Shown: positions 62,494 through 64,000 of the stretch, piece by piece | Layout: every line of letters starts with the position of its first letter | How positions within the stretch are numbered: the first letter of the stretch is position 1 | From: Flavobacterium alkalisoli | GTDB lineage: Bacteria; Bacteroidota; Bacteroidia; Flavobacteriales; Flavobacteriaceae | Assembly (NCBI RefSeq): GCF_008000935.1 | Contig: NZ_CP042831.1 | Coordinates: 186,001 to 250,000, forward strand | Length of the DNA stretch: 64,000 bases | Reading direction: 5' to 3' | Notes under the pieces: generated by a model | Told to the model about the DNA's origin: nothing | Database searches by the model: none | What the model saw: the letters and a program-made list of their open reading frames with translations, nothing else | Made by a program: the position numbers and the translations under genes

Positions 62494-64000
62494 TTAGGAT
62501 ATTTTTTCTTTTTCAAATATAAGTTCAAGTCCGCCCTCAATTAAATGAGCTATTTCCGGACGTTTCTTTTTAACCTCATCAAGATGCAACAGCACTTCAT
62601 TAAGTAACTCCTGTTGTTTGTTTTGGTTAAGGAGCTCAGTAATTTCTACCGATAATAACCAGTCGTTAGAATGGTTTTCCTTAAGCTTCTTAAATGTATC
62701 TTCAATACTAATAGTATTAGCAACACCATCTCTGATATTTCTTATATTTTGATACAGTCCTTCCAGTTCTTCCCTTTGGGCCGATTTTTTAGCTTTTATA
62801 GTTTTGCTTGAAGGAACGTGTGTTATAAGGTCAAAGCTGTTTACATCGGCCGGGCCTGAATAAGCAGAAACTACTTTTTTACCCACAGCCATATCATAAG
62901 TACCCCATTCCGGCTGGAACAACACTTTATCCCCATTGGTTACAGTACAATCTTTAAAGCTTATCAGAATAATTTTACCCTGTATGTTTCTTGTACCGGT
63001 AATTATTTCTCCGCTAACGGTTATGTCTCCTTCAAATTCAAGGGTAACTCTTTCCCCTTCATATACACCATAAGCTTTAAGGTCACGCGGACTCATATCC
63101 TCAATAGCAAGGTTAATACCCTTAAGCTTACCAATAGGGCTACCAAAACCTTCTGCATGGTAAGATGTACCATGACCTACAAGTTCTTTTTCCCTATAGG
63201 CAAGGGCTGTACCTCCCGTTGCCTGAATATATACCGGTTTGCCTTCACTTTCAATTACATTTGTGAATACACCTGATATTTGTACTCCTGTACTTAACTC
63301 TATAGTACCTAATGCGTTTGAATTAATTAATTTTTGAATACCGGAAAGTCCACCTGTACGTAATGCCATTTTATTTGCAAATTCTTCAAGCACTAGGCTA
63401 AGATGTGCAAAATCCGGCGTTACAAAAAGTTGTGGTTGTGGCTTAGTGATATCAAAACTTTGGTATGCAGCATTAATATCATATGATAGTTTCTTTACAT
63501 TATCTGTCATACACCATGCGCTTTCCCCTATTGAAGAAAGTAATCCGGCACCATATATCTTAGGATCTTCCACAGTACCTATAAGTCCGTACTCAACTGT
63601 CCACCAGTGAAGATTTCTTATAAGTGCCATTTCACTAAGCTCACCCATATCATTTTGCAATTCATCAACCCTCTTCTCGGCAGCTTCAATTTCATCCTGA
63701 GGCGTACCTTCAGCTTCTTTTAATATAGAAAGTAAGCGTATTGCCTCATATATTTCATAATCTCTGGCTGATGATATGGCTTTACAACCTATTTCGCCAA
63801 ACCTTCTTAAATATTCTGCATATTCAGGGTTTGCAATAATAGGCGCATGACCGGCTCCTTCATGTATAATATCTGGCGCAGGAGTGTATTCAATATGCTC
63901 TAACTGACGGATATCTGAAGCTATTACAAGTACATTATAGGCCTGGAATTCCATAAAGGCATTAGGCGGAATAAATCCGTCTACAGCAACGGCTGCCCAT
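62494..64000 (-). CDS. phhA: Aromatic amino acid hydroxylase (phenylalanine 4-monooxygenase), 5' end beyond window
   Basis: The methionine at 63954 is internal: the frame continues open to the window edge with WAAVAVDGFIPPNAF before it, so the true start is outside. The iron-binding motif HEGAGHAP supplies two His ligands, and the Glu in WTVEYGLIG the third. The enzyme uses a pterin and oxygen to convert phenylalanine to tyrosine. Downstream of the catalytic core there is a C-terminal region of more than 250 residues, absent from the short proteobacterial PhhA (about 270 residues). The visible part is already 502 residues. Confidence 0.9.
   Translation of the reverse strand, partial: WAAVAVDGFIPPNAFMEFQAYNVLVIASDIRQLEHIEYTPAPDIIHEGAGHAPIIANPEYAEYLRRFGEIGCKAISSARDYEIYEAIRLLSILKEAEGTPQDEIEAAEKRVDELQNDMGELSEMALIRNLHWWTVEYGLIGTVEDPKIYGAGLLSSIGESAWCMTDNVKKLSYDINAAYQSFDITKPQPQLFVTPDFAHLSLVLEEFANKMALRTGGLSGIQKLINSNALGTIELSTGVQISGVFTNVIESEGKPVYIQATGGTALAYREKELVGHGTSYHAEGFGSPIGKLKGINLAIEDMSPRDLKAYGVYEGERVTLEFEGDITVSGEIITGTRNIQGKIILISFKDCTVTNGDKVLFQPEWGTYDMAVGKKVVSAYSGPADVNSFDLITHVPSSKTIKAKKSAQREELEGLYQNIRNIRDGVANTISIEDTFKKLKENHSNDWLLSVEITELLNQNKQQELLNEVLLHLDEVKKKRPEIAHLIEGGLELIFEKEKIS

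Overview
The window comes from a low-GC member of the Bacteroidetes, most likely a Flavobacteriaceae relative of Flavobacterium. The grounds are a SusC/SusD pair, several lipoproteins with short Bacteroidetes-type lipoboxes, type IX secretion (gliding-type) C-terminal domains, PorP/SprF proteins, and promoters that fit the Bacteroidetes TTG-N19-TAnnTTTG pattern rather than the E. coli one.

Bases 1-15,950 are a beta-mannan (galacto/glucomannan) utilisation locus in two divergent arms around an AraC-type regulator (6629-7504). The leftward arm encodes a lipoprotein GH26 mannanase, a sodium:solute symporter, a GH130 mannosyl-glucose phosphorylase, a cellobiose/mannobiose 2-epimerase, and then a second GH26 cut by the window edge. 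The rightward arm encodes SusC, SusD and a SusE-position IPT/TIG lipoprotein, a strong terminator, then a GH27 alpha-galactosidase and a GH5 endoglucanase/mannanase. Surface enzymes would cut and debranch mannan, SusCD and the symporter would import oligosaccharides, and the epimerase plus phosphorylase would turn mannobiose into mannose-1-phosphate and glucose. The promoters of the two arms share an identical 18-bp element at identical spacing from their -7 boxes. This is the best candidate for a new regulatory feature in the window.

Bases 15,950-17,200 hold two tandem lipocalin-like paralogues and a 55-residue membrane protein. Bases 17,233-48,431 are a leftward four-gene cluster that resembles the F. 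johnsoniae sprC-sprD-sprB-sprF operon: a 2008-codon Ig-like repeat protein, a PorP/SprF protein with a long extension and a SPOR-like end, a 7264-residue repeat adhesin, and a second PorP/SprF protein. The adhesin has about 16 tandem copies of a 246-residue unit, and the central copies are almost identical at DNA level.

Bases 48,470-64,000 are mostly housekeeping. They carry a DUF1508 protein, a small lipoprotein, two identical initiator tRNA-Met genes in a 206-bp tandem duplication, Era, Der, a TonB-receptor-like outer-membrane protein, a leftward M23 peptidase-MerR-LemA-TPM-TPM operon, AlaS, a GSCFA protein, and an aromatic amino acid hydroxylase cut by the right edge. Strong hairpin terminators with A/T-rich arms separate most convergent genes.
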